Source: Legionellaceae bacterium (GTDB lineage: Bacteria; Pseudomonadota; Gammaproteobacteria; Legionellales; Legionellaceae). From it: a stretch of 8,150 bases of DNA. Positions 6,966 through 8,150 of this stretch are shown here, in pieces. The DNA lies in NCBI GenBank assembly GCA_947505025.1, contig CANNIJ010000071.1, positions 1 through 8,150 on the forward strand, in the 5' to 3' direction. Numbering within the stretch: the first letter of the stretch is position 1; every line of letters begins with the position of its first letter. The notes beneath the pieces are model-generated. The model was given only the letters and a program-made list of their open reading frames with translations, had not been told where the DNA came from and did not search any database. Made by a program: the position numbers and the translations under genes.

Positions 6966-7520
6966 ATGATAAAAGCACATGCCTTGCGTTGGGTCCAATC
7001 TTTTGTCATTGATCTAAACTTATGCCCATTTGCCAGGCGTGTGGTAGAGCAGCAGTCATTAGCAATTGAAGCCATGTATCCAGAGGATACAGCCGCAGGA
7101 TTGCTGGCATTCAAGCACGAGCTGGACCGGCTGGATAATGATCAGACTGTGGAAACGGTGTTGTTGGTCTGCGGCAGTAGATTGTTGGACGACTTTGAGT
7201 TTTATCTGGACTTTTGTGCTCTGGCTGAAAAGTTAATGCATGACCAGGGTTATACAGGAGTGTATCAAATGGCTACATTTCATCCGAATTATTGTTTTGC
7301 CGGCGTTCGAGCAGACGATCCGGGAAATTACACCAATCGTAGCCCAGATCCTATGCTGCATATTTTACGTGAAAGTAGCCTGGATCAGGCGATTAAGTTT
7401 TATGGCTGCACAGAGCATATTCCCAGGGACAATATTAAGAATATGCACCGTATGGGGATTAAAAAAATTCAACAACTAGCTGCTAGTATCTATAGTTCAA
7501 CACGCCCTAATGGTTTTTAG
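6966..7520 (+). CDS. DUF1415 family protein
   Basis: A 184-residue soluble protein of the DUF1415 family, whose function is not known. Recognisable blocks are WVQSFVIDLNLCPFARRV (9-26), with a CPFA motif, and the strongly conserved ATFHPNYCFAG (103-113) followed by NYTNRSPDPMLHILRE (121-136). Cys20, His106, Cys110 and the polar NRSP stretch would be candidates for an active or metal site, but this is inference. The length is normal for the family. There is no signal peptide or membrane segment. The ATG at 6966 follows the ATPase stop by 14 bases, with AGGGG about 11 bases upstream, so it probably belongs to the transporter transcript. It ends 10 bases from the convergent hpf gene, and no hairpin terminator is visible between them. 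Confidence 0.88.
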   Translation: MIKAHALRWVQSFVIDLNLCPFARRVVEQQSLAIEAMYPEDTAAGLLAFKHELDRLDNDQTVETVLLVCGSRLLDDFEFYLDFCALAEKLMHDQGYTGVYQMATFHPNYCFAGVRADDPGNYTNRSPDPMLHILRESSLDQAIKFYGCTEHIPRDNIKNMHRMGIKKIQQLAASIYSSTRPNGF

Positions 7521-7530
7521 TATTGAAATA

Positions 7531-7857
7531 TCAGTAGTCCGTGTCTCTAAGATCGTTAGGATCATCACGGCGATCTATGATTTTTTCTTTGTGTTTAATT
7601 AGTTGAGTATTTAATTTTTCAATTAGAAGATCGATGGATGTATACATGTTTTCAGACTCTGCGCTTGCGTGCAGTTTGTCTTTAGTTATAGTCACATCGG
7701 CTTCAGCAATTTGTCGAATTGATTGTTCAACCTTGATATATACATGAATATTTTGAATTTTATTTGAATGACGTTCGAGCTTTTTTAGTTTTTCCAAGAC
7801 GAATTCGCGCAATGCTGGTGTTATATCTATTTGATGGCCACTAATAGTAATTTGCAT
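7531..7857 (-). CDS. hpf: Ribosome hibernation promoting factor, short form
   Basis: A 108-residue ribosome-associated factor of the HPF/YfiA family that binds the 30S decoding region and promotes inactive 100S dimers in stationary phase. It opens MQITISGHQIDITPALREFV, close to the E. coli HPF start. It keeps the family's basic/acidic pattern ADVTITKDKLHA (52-63) and the signature SENMYTSIDLLIEKL (68-82), followed by QLIKHKEK (85-92). There is no long-form dimerisation domain, so it is the short type, slightly longer than the 95 residues of E. coli because of an acidic tail (DRRDDPNDLRDTDY). The frame also has an ATG at 7869. The ATG at 7857 is preferred because it matches the family start and has GGAG 6 bases upstream. 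It lies 85 bases behind rpmG on the same strand, with its own promoter candidate. Confidence 0.93.
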   Translation of the reverse strand: MQITISGHQIDITPALREFVLEKLKKLERHSNKIQNIHVYIKVEQSIRQIAEADVTITKDKLHASAESENMYTSIDLLIEKLNTQLIKHKEKIIDRRDDPNDLRDTDY

Positions 7858-7863
7858 GTTGTT

Positions 7864-7867
7864 CTCC
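7864..7867 (-). promoter_or_regulatory. Ribosome binding site deciding the hpf start
   Basis: GGAG on the minus strand, 6 bases before the ATG at 7857. It lies within the codons that would follow the alternative ATG at 7869, so the longer start would hide this site in coding sequence. Confidence 0.55.
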
Positions 7868-7885
7868 ATGATTCAGGGTCCCTTT

Positions 7886-7913
7886 ATCATAAGTGTAAAT
7901 GATTTGGCGTGAA
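7886..7913 (-). promoter_or_regulatory. Candidate hpf promoter
   Basis: The minus strand reads TTCACG (7908-7913), a 16-base spacer, and TATGAT (7886-7891), which matches the -10 consensus in 5 of 6 bases and the -35 in 4 of 6. It lies in the rpmG-hpf gap and would give hpf a transcript of its own beside any read-through from rpmBG. Confidence 0.35.
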
Positions 7914-7942
7914 TAGCCAGTGACCCTGCATGGATTTTAGAT

Positions 7943-8104
7943 TTAACCTTTAGCTTTTTTCTCTTTAAACAGAGCACGTTTGCGTGCTACTGGATCATAC
8001 ATCATACGTTCCAGTTTTTCCGGCGTGTTGCGCGGATTTTTTTCTGTCATTTTGAAATAACCTGTTTCTTCGTTCACCATTCGAACGATGATTCTGACCG
8101 CCAT
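7943..8104 (-). CDS. rpmG: 50S ribosomal protein bL33
   Basis: A 53-residue basic protein that I translated from the minus strand. It starts MAVRIIVRMVNEETGYFKMT and ends RKRALFKEKKAKG. The pattern ETG-x-F-x-x-T-x-KN-x-R, then PEKLE (28-32), YDPVARK (36-42) and a terminal FKEKK is that of bacterial L33, a component of the large ribosomal subunit. It has no cysteines, so it is the zinc-free form. The family's usual F-Y-T/V-T is F-K-M-T here, and the YDP part follows MM rather than KK, so it is somewhat divergent. The ATG is preceded by GGGGA with a 6-base gap. It follows the rpmB stop by 18 bases, the classic rpmB-rpmG order, which supports the call. Confidence 0.9.
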   Translation of the reverse strand: MAVRIIVRMVNEETGYFKMTEKNPRNTPEKLERMMYDPVARKRALFKEKKAKG

Positions 8105-8122
8105 GATGGATCCCCTTTCAAT

Positions 8123-8150
8123 TTAAAATTTTTCGCCTTTGGCTTCAAGA
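8123..8150 (-). CDS. rpmB: 50S ribosomal protein bL28, C-terminal end (partial)
   Basis: Only the last eight codons fall inside the window; they read LEAKGEKF followed by TAA at 8123-8125. The ending resembles the A/R-R/K-G-E-K-aromatic close of bacterial L28. The position directly upstream of rpmG on the same strand is the standard arrangement. The rest of the gene lies beyond the right edge. Confidence 0.72.

Noticed and set aside
6338..7114. Minus-strand open frames within the ATPase and DUF1415 genes
   Set aside because: They are antisense to conserved coding sequence and show no family motif.
7240..7479. A second plus-strand frame of 79 codons inside the DUF1415 gene
   Set aside because: It overlaps the most conserved DUF1415 motifs in another frame, so it is a shadow.
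7475..7487. Small hairpin ACTAG-CTG-CTAGT near the DUF1415 3' end, considered as a terminator
   Set aside because: The stem is only 5 bases, it lies within coding sequence, and no T-run follows.

Overview
The window looks like a piece of a gammaproteobacterial chromosome of fairly low GC (low-to-mid 40s by eye). Three things suggest this: the rpmB-rpmG pair, a short-form HPF that begins much like the E. coli protein, and a DUF1415 protein. The combination of a duplicated-permease ABC transporter, an RMD1/DUF155 protein and a short HTH regulator would fit Legionellales-like bacteria. That placement is an impression from family content, not a demonstrated assignment.

Left edge (1-403): the 3' end of an unidentified plus-strand gene, locally GC-richer than the rest. 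It is followed by a decayed minus-strand transposase/integrase fragment with an in-frame stop, which abuts the end of the next gene.

Left-centre (404-3698, all minus strand): a closely spaced cluster that reads regulator -> RMD1/DUF155 membrane protein -> double-GNAT acetyltransferase -> FabF-type ketoacyl-ACP synthase, with gaps of 39, 10 and 33 bases. It is probably one transcription unit. It would combine a short HTH regulator, a C-terminally anchored protein of the family that includes mitochondrial RMND1, an acyl-CoA-using enzyme and a fatty-acyl condensing enzyme. No acyl carrier protein or other fatty-acid genes are next to it.

Centre (3699-3913): the divergent control region. It holds a candidate minus-strand promoter, a possible 8-codon leader ORF overlapping the regulator start, and a Fur-box-like sequence (GATAATGATA half) over the likely promoter of the plus-strand transporter.

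Right-centre (3914-7520, plus strand): a duplicated NitT/TauT-type permease of 12 predicted TM segments, its ATPase with a C-terminal AAA-associated domain, and a DUF1415 protein, with gaps of 8 and 14 bases. No substrate-binding protein is encoded, so the substrate cannot be read from the sequence.

Right edge (7531-8150, minus strand): the ribosome hibernation factor gene hpf lies downstream of rpmG (bL33) and the last codons of rpmB (bL28). No rRNA, tRNA or CRISPR array was seen, and no convincing rho-independent terminator. No stretch above 300 bases lacks a gene or gene remnant.

Three gene starts were placed inside longer open frames because strong Shine-Dalgarno sites precede internal ATGs: the regulator (3698), the acetyltransferase (2557) and hpf (7857).
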